A stretch of 64,000 nt of DNA from Pogonophryne albipinna. Its lineage: Eukaryota > Chordata > Actinopteri > Perciformes > Artedidraconidae. Location: contig CM053253.1 in NCBI GenBank assembly GCA_028583405.1, positions 8,610,441 to 8,674,440 of the forward strand, given 5' to 3'. The translations under genes were made by a program, and so were the position numbers. The number at the start of each line of letters is the position of its first letter. Within the stretch, counting starts at the first letter, position 1. Under the pieces are notes generated by a model that was given only the letters and a program-made list of their open reading frames with translations, searched no databases and had not been told where the DNA came from. Of this stretch, positions 1 to 12,299 are shown one piece after another.

Positions 1-2222
1 GATATTAAACAATAACTGTGAGATTAAAGTGCTGAATCTCAACTTTGAAGGTCCTTGAGCGACATTGTGCCAGACATTTATTTTGAACATACAGGCAAAA
101 CAGCAAAGACAACTCAATATGTATTTTTCTGTCTAAGTCATTTTGCATAAGCACAGCCAGTGAAGCAAAAGCAGCATGTTTCTCTGAAGGCACTTCAGGC
201 ATCCATCTGTGATGACACAGGGCAAAGTATTAAATGAAGGTCACCTGCACAAAAGAAAATAATAATAACACACTTTGGGCCACATTAATGTGCATACAAT
301 ATGAGAATACAAATAATGAAACACATTAAAAACAACACAGAGGGAAAAAAAGACACAACAAAGTTAACGCGCCTATAGTCAACACTTCCTTATTTTATCT
401 TCCAGGTAACAGTCCACATGCTGATGATCAGCACGGCATGTCCACCATGTCAGTTTGCATGTCATCATGCTAACATCTGCTTACTTGAACCTTACACCTG
501 AGGCTGTGAATATGAAATGGAAAGGGTGCAACGAGCCAGACATACATAAAAAAAAATGCAAAACCGGACAGGGTGATAATTGATCGACCAGACTTCTTTC
601 TGCGGATTATTATGACTGCACATAGTCCCATGAGCCTCATTAGTAACGGTCATGTTATCCCTAACCGCATATATTAACTACCTCTGAAAGGTCCTTTTCG
701 ACCAATCAGAATCAGAAACTAAACTGAGTGGGTCATTCATAAACTTACAATGAATCTTGAGGCAAATATTTCATACCAATCCATCGAATTCCAGACTAAA
801 CAACCTAATGGTGACTGTAAAAGTCAGGGGATGTCTACAATCTTAATAATTTATCATCTGGGAATCAAGAATGTCTGCACAAAAGTTCTTGAAAATCCTG
901 TAAATTGTTGGACCAGCAAACCCACATAACTGTCCCTGGAGCCAAAACTACTATTGAGGCTCAAACTCTGAATCAAAATGTCTTCAACAAAGTGTCCTAT
1001 TTATTATGGATGTTCCACAGACCTCACTATCACCAGTTTTTAATTGGCACTACTGCAATATTCCTCATGGGAACTGTTGATAGTGTCCATACGGATTATG
1101 TGGGAAGACAGAATGCTACCAACGTTTTTTAAAAGCTATTGTCAATGCTGTCACTAAATTACAATAATCTCCAAAGTATTGGAGTGGAAGTAGAACATTT
1201 TTGAGGGACAGATATCTCAAAAGCTGGACATCTTTCATGGCTGCGTGCCACTTGGGGTAAGAGAATACATTTGTCATATGTTTAATCACCTCATGTTTCA
1301 AGTCCTCAAAATAGTTGCTGGTAACATTTGAGAACGGAAGTGAGTGTATTGAAGACTCTGTAAAGCTGTAGTTGAAAGAGGTGGGAAAATCACTGCACAC
1401 CTCTGACTGTGAAGATACAGCATGTTCTGTTTTCTTTCGAAGTATGTTTACTTCTTCCAACCTGGGGACATTTTCTCACCAGGCAATCTGAATATTGAGT
1501 AAGATACTGAGCTTTGATAATCATGTCTCTCCTTCATGTTGTTTCAATTTAAAAGCACTAACTATTCATATTTGATGTATTCCTATTTAATCTTTAATCT
1601 TTCCATCAATGTCTCACTATTCACAGGTAATTGTGTTATTTCCATTTACATGCATAGCTGGAGATTCACAGCCTCCCATAAAAAAACAACAACAACAACA
1701 ACATTGGATCAAAAAGTAGAGATTTATTCAACAACATTTTCCACCACATCCACATGGTTGATGCAATGAAGAAGATTGTATTCTATAAAGGGAACAGTAT
1801 TAGGGTGACTTGGTCCAAAAGAGTAGAGATTACTTTTCACAATTTATATCACTCGAATCAACATTCATTTAAACTATTACCATCATCTTTCCATTACATT
1901 CACCAAGTTAATATAGATGATGCAATATATCTATATGCCGTGAATAACTGTGCAATATGGCTGCTACATCTCAGAAGTGTTAAAGACTGTCTATTTTGTA
2001 AATTGTGCAATTCTTTTGAAAAAAACATTTATCTTTAATATTTTTTTATTTTTTTTATGCATACTTCTTTGTTAAACATTAAGCTGTCTTTGGCTCTTTT
2101 CTGCTGTAACAAATGGAAATTGACAGTGGTCCTTTCATTAAGGGGTATCATATCCTATCTTATGAGGACAAATTAAAAAAGCACACCTAGTCTGAGATGA
2201 AAGGGTGAGGGGGATAAATATA
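1..2222. other. No recognised gene
   Basis: AT-rich sequence without a convincing gene. The only ORF of note is on the minus strand at 1116-1460 (114 codons, no low-complexity run). It matches no family I recognise, and no flanking splice sites or partner exons were evident. A short AAC-type triplet run lies near 1686-1704. Intergenic or intronic DNA is the simplest reading. Confidence 0.5.
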
Positions 2223-2230
2223 CTCTACAG

Positions 2231-2804
2231 CAGGGGTGTCAAACTCAAACACACAGTGGGCCAAAATAAAAAAATGGGTACTAGTCGAGGGCCGGACTGG
2301 TTCAATGTTTATTGCACAACTTATTGAAATGAACTTATAGCACATATTAAACCTGGAACTAACAAAGCTTAAATTATTGCCTATAAAAACAACATTAAAC
2401 ATTAAATAATCAGTTGCATTCATTTCTTATGGCTCTATCTGCAGCTTTTCCCGAGTCATTTCTTATGATTACATTTTTCCACAGGCCAACAACAGCTTAA
2501 AAAAAACAATTTCCCTCAAAGAAAAAAACGAACATGCCCTGTTGTCGCAAGAACAAAAGTGCAGAAGGAAACATCCATTTAAACTCAGTTTGCTGCTCTG
2601 TGATGATAGTTCAAGCCAGATACATGGCATCTCATCTTGGGTGCAAGTTCATCAATGTTTGGGGTCATGCTCTGAGCTGAGGAAGGTGTGCGTGCAATAT
2701 ACCGGCGGGCCGGATCTAATAGTAATTAGAAATTATCCTGCAGGCCGAAATTAAATCCACCAAGGGCCTGAATTGGCCCCCGGGCCTTGAGTTTGACACA
2801 TGTG
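2231..2804. mobile_element. Non-autonomous hAT element (574 bp)
   Basis: The left end reads CAGGGGTGTCAAACTC and the right end is its imperfect inverse, GAGTTTGACACATGTG. Both sides carry the same perfect 8-bp direct repeat CTCTACAG (2223-2230 and 2805-2812). An 8-bp target duplication with CAGGGGTG-type termini is diagnostic of the hAT superfamily. No transposase coding is present, so it must have been mobilised in trans. The subterminal regions contain GGGCCGGA / GGCCCCCGGGCC blocks that are typical of these fish elements. Confidence 0.9.
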
Positions 2805-2812
2805 CTCTACAG

Positions 2813-3754
2813 CCTCCCTAATTTCACCCACACTCTCCACAGGGAGTGTTCTGTAATCATTTCCTGAGGCCAAATTGGAAACTCTCTCAGCTAACTAAGA
2901 GGTTGAGAGTGCTGAAATTAGGCTGTCAACAGGTTTAACAATTACTTCAATCAACATGGTGGCAGCATATGCAAAGTAACTGAAGGTTATTCCTATTGAT
3001 CGAGTGAAATAATTTATAGGTAGCATTGCTGCAGAAAGGTTTAAAAATGTTGTCTGTATTGCAGAGGCGAAACAAGGTTAAGAAACTAGTCTCCATTTAT
3101 TTTCCAGCTGACAGCCGGATTTCTACACTGCTGGACAGTATGTACTAACAAGTTGATTAATGGTTGTGGTGTGGGGTCCAAATTTCTCTCCCTAACCTTT
3201 TTCTCCATTCTCCTTCTGCCAACTACTGCTAATCGGCTCAGTATGAAGGATGTTAGCTAACGGAGGCAAATGTGGTGGTGTAAGTGTGAGGGTGGCGTCT
3301 AATGAGACCTCCAACACAGTAATATTTCTGTCTGCAGGATTAAATGAAAGATGTTCACTCTCTCCTCTTTGCTCAAGGACACTAGGCAAGAGCAGACACA
3401 GTATGTCCTATATTATGGGAAGTCAACTTTCTAATGAAGCCAGTCTCGAGCTAAATGTCTCTGCATCCAGACAGAAATCGCAGCATCCTCCATTATTCCT
3501 TTATACCATCTGTGCACACAAACACATAAGGTACAAACAGATTGTCACATTGTTAATTATTGAAATGCTGTCTAAAGTGCAGTAAATATGATGAAACATC
3601 TAGTGATAAGGTGTTCTGTTGCGTTTGTTCTCCCTATAGCACTGAAGTTATCGTCCTCAATGTCACTTCTGCCGAGAAAGTGCTTATTTCTCAGGTCTTT
3701 TTTTAAGTGTTATAAATCCAGTCTCCATTTCCATCAAAAACATTGAAAAAAGGT
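2813..3754. other. No recognised gene
   Basis: No coding exon, RNA gene or repeat boundary could be supported. Overlapping short ORFs on both strands at 3192-3585 have no domain similarity I can recognise. Confidence 0.4.
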
Positions 3755-4085
3755 TATTACCAAGCATTTTCAGAATGTTTTTAGAGAACGTTATCCTACC
3801 TTTCAGAAGAACATTCTGGGAACCAAAATAAAACGTCCAGCTGAAAACGTTTTAAGAATAGTAGGGCATAATGTTCGAACAATGTTATCAAAAACATCCT
3901 AAGAAGGTTATCAAAAACATCTTAAGAAAATGATCACCAAACATTTTAAGAATGTTTTTAGAGAACGTTATCCTACCTTTCAGAAGAACATTCTGGGAAC
4001 CAAAAGAAAACTTCCCGCTGAAAACATTCCTAGAACAGTGAATGGTAGCATTCTCAGAATGTTTTTAGAACCAAACATTTCTAGC
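3755..4085. repeat. Tandemly duplicated repeat, ~177-bp period
   Basis: A block of about 105 bp starting near 3755 recurs near 3932. Both copies contain AATGTTTTTAGAGAACGTTA followed by TCCTACCTTTCAG (the anchor AATGTTTTTA is at 3774 and 3951). A third, partial copy of the anchor is at 4059. The AACGTT / GGGAACC wording is typical of short-period repeats in fish genomes. No coding function is apparent. Confidence 0.75.
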
Positions 4086-6184
4086 TGGGCTGTAACAGTC
4101 AACTGCATGAGGAGTTGGAAAGGTAGTCTCTGAAATTCTGATTCCATAGATGTGTCTCCCATCACCCAAAACCCCTGACTGTTCTCTCAACTCAGTATTT
4201 ACATTCTTTAATGCAAAGAAAATCAGTAATATCTTTAAAAACTACAAGTCCTTTTCTATCAGCTGTGCACCGTTATGGTGTAAATACAGCCTATTTACCA
4301 ATTGGATCAAATGTAAAAGTCAGCCAAATTAGTGTTGATACTGCAAGGAAACGTATTGTGTGAAGAGAAATTGAAGATGTTGTTTAATTGCTGATATATT
4401 TATGATCCACGTCAAGTATTCAGTTTTGGTGGCAGTTCTTCCAGTTTGTCCAAAGGTCTTCTAATCAGGGCTCTATAAATAGAGAACTACGGCAGATGTG
4501 TAATATTTAATGCAGTCGAACCGTGTATTACAATGCCGTTATGTGATGACTTTCAAAGAGAAAAGCAAGCACACTCGGAATAAAGTATTATTATTTGTTT
4601 TAAATGTTTTCGGATTTCACATCGCATAAACACCATATCCCGATGTGCATTGTGGCTAAAACATCCAATCACCGAGCTTCAACGATAGCTGAGGATTATG
4701 GGTAGTTCGATGTTTTAGCCTATCAAAACCTCTGAAAAAAGAAATGTGTCTCTCAGAATCAAAAGGCAGAGTACACAATTTAAACCAATTCATGTTGTGT
4801 AATTAACAAGGATAAACTGAAACTGTTTTTTAGTGGATGAGTACTGCAGATATAGTTTTAAAATAATTTGACAGTGAGGGGAATATGGTTTTATTATGAA
4901 AACGTCGAGACCCGAAATACTGTTTTCACCCCGTGAGGGTTGACGCTAACTTTACATGGACGCTGCCGTTACACGTTCTCCTGGCGAGACCTCAAATCAT
5001 CTTCGTAATATCTATCAAACTATAGATCCTACACATCCACTGGACGTGGATTCTAAAAGTACAATAAACACTTCTGGCTAGAAATCTAATCAAAAAGCAT
5101 TTCAATGGCCAAACTATCCTACAATTTAGGATTTTCCAGAGAGGGTTATTTGTGAATATACGACCCTCCGGAGCATTTGCAGGCAACAGGAGCACGAGAG
5201 GTCGAAAACTTTAAAACGTGATTATAGGTCGTAATAAGCGCTTGAACAATCTACCTATTTGGTCGTATGAGTTGGAGGACTTGTTGTTAAAAAACAGTTA
5301 AACATGTTAAAATGTGTGCAGTTGATTCATATTTAAATATTAACTTGCTGATAAAAGGAAAATCTACTTTGTCGATTTGCAGAGTTTAGATTTTGTGTAA
5401 CAGGGAAATGAAAATATCAATCAAATATTTTGAGTGCTTGTTTAGGGTCCTAAACAACCTTATGACCCTTATGATGAACACTTTGTAGTGACCTTTTTTT
5501 CTGTGCCCCTTAATGCAGTTCTTTCTCACACCTGCTCCTTGATGCCAGAGATGTGCCGGCTTTCTATCTCTCACAGTTTGTCAAGTGCTGTTCGCCTTTC
5601 ATCTCAGTTGTAAATAAGTCCCTGAATGTTTATAAGGCTTCAGTGAAACCATTGATGTTCACATTAAAAAGAGTAGGATAAATGACAAATAAAAAGCCAG
5701 GCTGGGGACAGAATCAGACATGAGTAGATAACAACTGTGATCTGTAAAGAATTAACAATAAGAGACAGCAGGGGAGGAGACAGTTGAAATGCTCTCTTCA
5801 GTTCATATTGTACCGTTACTATCATCTGACACAGCTATCAATGTGCTGTTTCTAAAGGTTTAGAGGTCAAGATGGATTGAGGTTTTCACTTTCCTGTAGT
5901 GTGTTATTTAGGTTGTTTGTGCATGTAAATGGTCTGCAAAGGCTAAAATCCCAAAGTTTCCTCCATAGGGAGTTTTTTGTGACATCACTATGTAGCACGC
6001 ACTTCTATTGGCGAGCGCTGCTATATATTGTGATAGTCTCAGGGACGGGACATCTCTAAGTTTGTTTGTATTTATTTATTTATAGAAGGACCATGCATAC
6101 AAAAACATTAATCTCAGCAAAGAGAAGAGATGCACTATGCCAGATTATATTTTATAACTAATTTCCATCTGTGGTCCTGTAAAT
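4086..6184. other. No recognised gene
   Basis: No gene, RNA or bounded repeat could be supported. The stretch 4440-5300 is somewhat richer in CpG than its surroundings but has no coding pattern that I could assign. Confidence 0.4.
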
Positions 6185-6775
6185 CAAGGTTCAAGGTTCT
6201 TTATTTGTCATACAAACATAGCTACAGTGTAGTTATGTCGATGAAAATCTTAGGTCACAGGCTCCTCCAACAGTGCAACACAATAATACAGAAAAACAGA
6301 AAAATATAGTGCAAGTAAATATTAAAAAGTAAATACAAAAAGAAAAATAGTTTAAGCTATTGGAAAGATATATTAGATAAATAGATAAATAATTACTAAG
6401 TAGCAGATGAATGTTATGGATGTTGTTACAACAGTTCAGGTATTTAACAGTCTTATGGCCTGTGGGATTAAACTGTCTCTGAATCTGGTGGTTTTTGTCC
6501 GGATGCCAGACGGCAGCAGACTGAACAGTTTGTGGCTGGGGTGATGGGGGTCTTTTATAATCCGGAGGGATTTCTTCCTGAGTCGCTGGGAGTAAAGGTC
6601 CTCCATGGATGGCAGCTCCTTCCCGGTGATGTTCTGTGCAGTTTTCACCACCCTCTGTAAAGCCTTACGATTGAGGGCGGTGCAGCTGCCGTACCAGGCC
6701 GTGATGCAGCCAGTCAGGATACTCTCTATGGTGCACCTGTAGAAGTTGCAGAGTATCCTGGAGTCCATGTTGAAC
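6185..6775 (-). mobile_element. LINE fragment, 3' end of reverse-transcriptase ORF plus 3' UTR
   Basis: On the minus strand, 6775-6436 encodes the C-terminal part of a non-LTR retrotransposon ORF2: a cysteine-containing stretch (ILCNFYRCTIESILTG), then GSCTALNRKALQRVVKTAQ, then DPHHPSHKLFSLLPSG. This is the post-RT region of CR1/L2/Rex-type LINEs. The AT-rich part at 6185-6435 would be the 3' UTR, starting at the TTCAAGGTTC motif. The RT core, endonuclease and ORF1 are absent, so the copy is 5'-truncated. Its 5' edge runs into a perfect inverted repeat (6726-6813). Clade assignment within the CR1/L2/Rex group is uncertain. Confidence 0.75.
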
Positions 6776-6813
6776 CTCCAGGATACTCTGCAACTTCTAC
6801 AGGTGCACCATAG
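6726..6813. repeat. Perfect 38-bp inverted repeat, 12-nt loop
   Basis: The left arm 6726-6763 is the exact reverse complement of 6776-6813, separated by 12 bases (6764-6775). The left arm is LINE coding sequence. The right arm is an inverted extra copy placed at the 5' truncation point of the LINE fragment. This fits self-primed (snap-back) or twin-primed synthesis during insertion. Confidence 0.95.
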
Positions 6814-8349
6814 TGGGTCACCAATCACGACAGAGCCGGCCAGCTAACCAATCAGACCAGACTGGGCTCTGGTTTCAGACAGAGGGTGAAAAGAGGTGCT
6901 GCAGCACAGGCAGTGTGAGAAAAATAAAGAGCTTTTTGAAACATTAAAGCATGTAAACATGTCACAGTAGAGGCACAAAATACAAATATCAACCTGAAAA
7001 TAAGCATAATAGGGCCCTTTTAAATGAATATGGTGTGTAGTCATGGAAGCTTAATGCATACCCTACATTTCCATCTAGCACAGTTATCTTCAAGCCAGCG
7101 GGCCAAACGTCCTTTATTGAGAACCGTGTGCAGACAATCGCTCTGAATTTCATGTAGAGCAATGTTAAATTCTGGCGTGTCAGAAAATATTCAGTGTGTT
7201 TGCTGTAGGCTGAAAACTAAGTCGGTACAGAGATGCTGAAGGCAGAGAGATGGATAGTGGAATTAGGGATGGAAAAAGAGGGATACAAGGGACTGGAGAC
7301 GAGGCCACAGCTGTGAAGTAACAAGTGTCTCTGTGTTCATCCTCTGGTATCTGGCAGCCAACCAGATATCTCTCCTCTGATTCTGTTCATCTCTCTGCTG
7401 CTCTTTATCGCAGTGCCAAGGTTTTCAAGAGCCACTTCAACACCACCTGCAGGTGCCACACATCTCTTAACTCAACTCATTAGAAACAGATTGAGTGCTT
7501 TTAAGATGCATTGATTTATCAACATGTGAAACAAGGATTTTATCTGTTCTTCCTTAATCAAAAGATGCAACAAGAAATACTTTTTTATGGTCCCACATTT
7601 TGCCTCCTTTATAATATATGTAAAATTATTAAATTAAAACACATATGACATTATGTTTATAATATAAAAAAAAACGAAAGAACACAAACTTTGGAATATT
7701 GCAGGAAAAACATTTGTATGTCCGTCAATTTGAGGTCAATATTATTTGTATAAAAATAGTAGAGTAGTTCTATGGAAATGCCGGTCTTTTGTTCTCATCA
7801 ATGGAGTCATCTTTCATGCAATTCAAGCTTCACGTTTGGTGTTTCTTCTCTCCCAATATTTTCCTCTTATCCAAGTGTCATTATCTCATTTTGTTTTCTC
7901 TGAGTGGGCTTCTTTGTTTCATCATATCAAGCTCACTCTCCAGGCTTTTATCAGGAGTAGCTGCGCACCTGAGAGCACGTAACACCCTGTATACAGGGGA
8001 CAAAAACATAATCAGCACTCAAGGATGTCTAGTGGAAAAAAAAGCAACAAACATGTTAAAGAGACCTCTGAAGTACAGCCCAATTACACAACTGATACAG
8101 GTACACACCTCAATTTGTACTAACTGTAACATCCTTTGTACTACAAGGTTTTTATTCCCGTTTCAGGATTCTTGGAAATGAAACTAGTCTCACGAAAAGA
8201 AATTCAGTTTCTCAGTTATCATGTTTCAGTGTGTATTTCTTTCAGTGAGAAAGTGTCTCAATGTGGACTAGTTACAGTCTAAAGTCTTTAAACTATTTTA
8301 GTCTGAAGCTGGATGAGGATGAAGATTCTGCAGCTTCAATCTGCTCTCC
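6814..8349. other. No recognised gene
   Basis: No gene or bounded repeat was recognised. Two overlapping plus-strand ORFs at 7746-8181 (78 and 130 codons) occupy different frames of the same AT/C-rich stretch and have no recognisable domain. Confidence 0.4.
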
Positions 8350-8352
8350 TTA

Positions 8353-8669
8353 CGGCCCGTCCACACGGCGGCGTGCGTTGAAGCTTCAACGCTTCTGCCC
8401 ATTCACTTTGAATGGGGTGACGTCACGCTTTGCCGAACTGCATTGTGGGAGCATTGCTCGCGTTGCTCGCTTCAAAAGTTGAGCAATGTTCAACTTTTGA
8501 AGCTTCGGCGGAAGCGCCAGCCAATCAAATCATATGCCAGTACAAGCTCTAGCCAATCAAACCACGTGCTTGTGTGTCCGGGGCGGGAGATTCATGTGAT
8601 TGGTTGTTGGTCGAGTTTCAGACAAGCTCACCGGCAAGCTTCAACGCACGCAGCCGTGTGGACGCTGCA
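8353..8669. mobile_element. MITE, TTA-flanked (copy 1 of a family)
   Basis: The left end starts CGGCCCGTCCACACGG and the right end is a diverged inverse (CCGTGTGGACGCTGCA). Both sides are flanked by TTA (8350-8352, 8670-8672), which suits the PIF/Harbinger-type TWA target site. Internal motifs CCCATTCACTTTGAATGGGG, then TGACGTCAC, then GAACTGCATTGTGGGA are shared with the element at 51180-51526. It has no coding capacity. Confidence 0.82.
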
Positions 8670-8689
8670 TTACTCTCTCTGGTGTTGAT

Positions 8690-9400
8690 TCATGAAATCA
8701 AATCAAGTTTTATTTATATAGCACATTTATAAACGATTTTTGGTCGAGCCAAAGTGCTGTACATATAATAAAATTAGCCTACAGTAGAGACACTTTACAG
8801 AAAATACAACAGCACAGATTGTTCAGAATATCAGTATGAGAAAAACGACACCCTCTGTCCTTAGACCCTCACATCGTACAAGGAAAAACTTCCAGAGAAA
8901 ACCCACAGTTTAAGGGGAAAAAATGGGAGAAACCTCTGGAAGAGCAACAGAGGAGGGATCCCTCTCCCAGGACGGACAGACGTGCAATAGATGCCGTGTG
9001 TAAATCGAAGAGATAATACATTTTACAGCATATAGACCGAATGTTAGGAAATGCATGTGTCTGTAATAAGAAGATGAATCCACGAGGATGTCAGCTACAA
9101 TCCTGAGGAAGCCATCAGGGAAGCAGCATGACGAGACCCAAGGCAGGACCGCAGAGACAGGTTCAGCCACGACCCGAAGTCCACGACTTAATCCAGAACT
9201 CAGGATAGAGGATCCAAGACACAGGACTACAGCAAGAGGATCAGCCTCGACTCCGGATCCCGGCGTAGATATAGATACAAAACAAGAAAAAATATTTGGC
9301 TGGGTTAATCGGAACAAGAGAATACACAGACACAGACAGAGAGGGAAAAGGTCATTGGATAAAAGTTATTCTTGATAACCCTCTAGAAAGATCTCATGAA
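8690..9400 (-). mobile_element. LINE 3'-UTR-derived repeat
   Basis: The low-coordinate end has an ATATAGC / TTTATTTATA tail typical of the L2-like 3' end seen at 12139. About 80 bp (8826-8930) nearly matches 12221-12300: both carry ACACCCTCTGTCCTTAGACC and then CATCGTACAAGGAAAAACTT. The rest, to about 9400, continues as non-coding repeat with stop-rich frames on the minus strand. The right boundary is approximate. It is a 5'-truncated LINE (or LINE-tailed) copy with only untranslated sequence left. Confidence 0.65.
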
Positions 9401-9520
9401 CTTCCCCACTCAATCTATCAAGACCCGAGCAGTTCTATTAACAGGCCGGCGCATTTCGCTCATGGAATCCCTCACCATATGAACTCTGACCCCTCAAGTA
9501 TACAAGTGAAGAGACACCAT

Positions 9521-10618
9521 GGCCCTTTCTCATTTCATCAAATCCCCCTCCTCGACTCCTCGACTCCTCGGTCCTCCGGTAGTGACCCGGAAATGAATTT
9601 CAGCGCGCCATGTTGAAGGACATCTCATTTCTCTAAATGCACTTCGAGGACCGAGCATCGAGCATCGAGGAGGCTCTCTGGAGGAGCTCTAACCCGAGAA
9701 TACACTGATGGGTCCTCCACGGTCCTCCACGGCTCCTTCGTGGATGCATTTCCGGCAACAGAGATGTTTCAAAGAGTCGTGACGCACGGTCGGACTTATC
9801 TCAGCCAATGACAGCTCTGCATGCATCCCCTGGATATTATTTTATTAACTGCTTTCATCGCAACGCGATGTTTCCAGAGACAACAGCTGTGAGGTCCGTG
9901 CAGAAAGCAGAGCAGTGTGTATAATATGTATCACTCAGTATAACAGGCCTACTCTCTTTATTTGCTGTAGTTTAGTAGATATCTACAAACAAAGAGTCCA
10001 TATTTAATAAAATACACAACGGCTGTTAGCTGTAGGTGCGTGTGTGTGGTACAGTGTGTGCGTAGATGCAGCAGACAGACAGGTCTCAGTTGGTTTGGTG
10101 TCCTCTGCTTACTTTTAATACTTGTAAATAAAACTTTTGGCCCGTAATTTATTTTCCTAATTTTAGCGACCATAGAGGGGGGGGGGATATATCCAGTCTC
10201 TAATAGTGTTACGTTATTATGAGAGTGCTCTATTTGATTCTGAAATTGTATATGTATATAAATATATACATATATATATATATGTGTGTGTGTGTGTGTC
10301 CGCATCTGTAGCCTGTTATTGTCTCATTATACCGCACTGTGAATGAATCAAAGTAAATATATAAGTGGTCATGAACACATCTGTCCATCAGACAGAGGGC
10401 TGCTGTGCCTCCTGTCATCATTAATGGATGTCTCTTTAAAATGACTGCTCAGAGGAGAGGAGTTCTCATTTCTCTAACCGCCTGGTGCTTCCCCTCCTCT
10501 CTCCTCGGTTCCCCTCCTCGGCTCCTCGGCTCGCATCTCCTGTGGGCGGGACTAAGTCTCGAGGATAGGAGTCGAGGAGGGGAGTCGAGGAGGGGAGTTA
10601 GAGAAATGAGAAAGGGCC
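9521..10618. mobile_element. MITE-like DNA transposon with C/T-rich TIRs (1.1 kb)
   Basis: The left end GGCCCTTTCTCATTTC and right end GAAATGAGAAAGGGCC are exact inverses. Further in, both subterminal regions are built from CTCCTCGACTCC-type repeats in inverted order. The flanks are CAT on each side (9518-9520, 10619-10621), consistent with a 3-bp target duplication as in PIF/Harbinger or ISL2EU-like elements. No transposase is present. An AT/GT microsatellite sits inside. Confidence 0.8.
10249..10299. repeat. (TA)n(TG)n microsatellite
   Basis: A run of alternating TA becomes (TG)8-9. It lies inside the MITE at 9521-10618. Confidence 0.9.
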
Positions 10619-10621
10619 CAT

Positions 10622-11045
10622 GTGTCAACTCCTTTTTAGAATAGTATTTCTTCTCTTCTCAGAGAAACAAGGATGTTACGTGCCGTAGTGGGTGCTGGTG
10701 TTTGGGTGTGTGTGTGTGTCTTTTTCTCTCTCCCTCTGATTCCTCAGGTGCAGCCTGATTGTCCCCAGGTGCAGCCTCTCCCCAGGTGCTCCCAATCCTC
10801 AATCAGGGCCTCCATATAGGACAGGAGGAAGGTTGCAGTCGCTCTCCCCTTCTCCCCTGGCTGGATGTGTGCAGCGTGGTGTCCATGTCTCCAGTACATA
10901 TTTGTGTGTCTAGATTTGTTTTGCAAGTTGGCTGGTGAGCCCTTTTTCTTTTGGTTAATTAAAGGACCAGCTTATGGCTTCAAAGATCAGTTTTCTCCTT
11001 TTTTTCTCGTGCCTGGTCATTTCGGTGCTTTGTTACTTCCCTTCG
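10622..11045. other. No recognised gene
   Basis: A TG-rich stretch near 10700-10720 and C/T-rich sequence. No exon was supported on either strand. Confidence 0.4.
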
Positions 11046-11715
11046 TACCCCTAGATTAGGAGTGAACGTAACAAAGGGTATGAAAAGAATAGCCAGAAAC
11101 AGAGGAAGAGAGGCAGAACGTGACTACGTAAATGCACTCTCCTAAATATTAAACGAGTAAGAGGTGAAGAAACACAAAGCCAGAAATTGAAAAGAAAAGG
11201 CACCATCATGCTTCCCCTTAGAATAGGGTGGAAATTATGAAGACCCAAATTATGAAGAGGGGACATGGGATACTAGTGAAGAGGGACAACAGTGAAAAAG
11301 CCCAACGTATCCAACGTACTAGCACTCTCCAAAGAGACAGAAAGTCAAATTATACGCCGAGAGACACAACGTAACTACGTAAATGCACTCTCCCGTATAA
11401 ATTAGTTCAAGGGAAAGGGGGTGAAAAACTAAACCAATCAAAAGAAGGAAGTAGAGAGGCCTAAAAGCCCTCTCCTAGATTCAGTTAAAGGAAAGAACTG
11501 GGGAACAAACAAGTACAGGAGGAAAGGCCCAACGAGTCAACGTCAACACACTCTCCTAGAATAGTTCAAGGTAAACGGGGTAGGAAGAATATAGTAAGAA
11601 ACAGAGCTGAAAAGGCGTCCAAGAACGCTTTCCCTCTAGTCCAGGGTGAAAATGTAGGATAAGAAACAGAGATAGAGAGCACAACAACCTATCTCTTCGT
11701 CAGATGCACTCCCCC
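11046..11715. repeat. Degenerate ~81-bp tandem array (minisatellite)
   Basis: The anchor CTCTCC(TAG) recurs at 11137, 11325, 11388, 11470, 11551, about 11630 and about 11708, with diverged versions near 11046 and 11211. The four best units are spaced 82, 81, ~80 and ~78 bases. Units share the order CTCTCCTAGA, TAGTTCAAGG, a GGGGTGAAAA-like stretch, AGAAACAGAG, then CCCAACGT..AACGT..CAC. The units have diverged substantially, so the array is old. It has no coding capacity and directly precedes the LINE cluster. Confidence 0.7.
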
Positions 11716-12138
11716 GCCTGGATAAGCGACTCTGTGCCCCATCCCCCTCTACCGGACCTTAGATCCGCAGAGGGAGAGGGGAGGGACCAAGCCCAAGGGG
11801 GGGTTTAGGGTTTTAAAAGAAAACCCAGCAGAGATCCAAAAATGGATGAAGAAGTAATTACAAAACGGTTTATAAAACCAAGAGGTTATTCCTCATATTT
11901 CTAAAATGTTCTAATCTAATTCAGGGTTATACCAACTCAGCTCCAAGCAACCAGACGTAGCAACCAGTCAGTCCAGTCAGAACCTTCTCTAAGGTCTCCC
12001 TGCCCCCAACCTACTAATCATAAAAACTGAAACCCCATAAAACCCCAATAATATTAATAACATTTAATAATATTAAAAATAGTATCAATTCTGAGGATAA
12101 CTAAATAAATAAATAATTAAACAAAAGCCAGAGAGAAA
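11716..12138. other. Unassigned spacer between tandem array and LINE
   Basis: Contains a G-run (AAGGGGGGGTTTAGGG) and AT-rich sequence. I could not assign it to either neighbour, and nothing coding was found. Confidence 0.4.
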
Positions 12139-12299
12139 TCAATCAATCAATGTTTATTTATATAGCCCAATATCACAAATGTTACATTTGTCTCAGTGGA
12201 CTTCACAGTTTGTACAAAATATCAGTATGACAATACGACACCCTCTGTCCTTAGACCCTTACATCGTACAAGGAAAAACTTCCGAAGAAAACCCACAGT

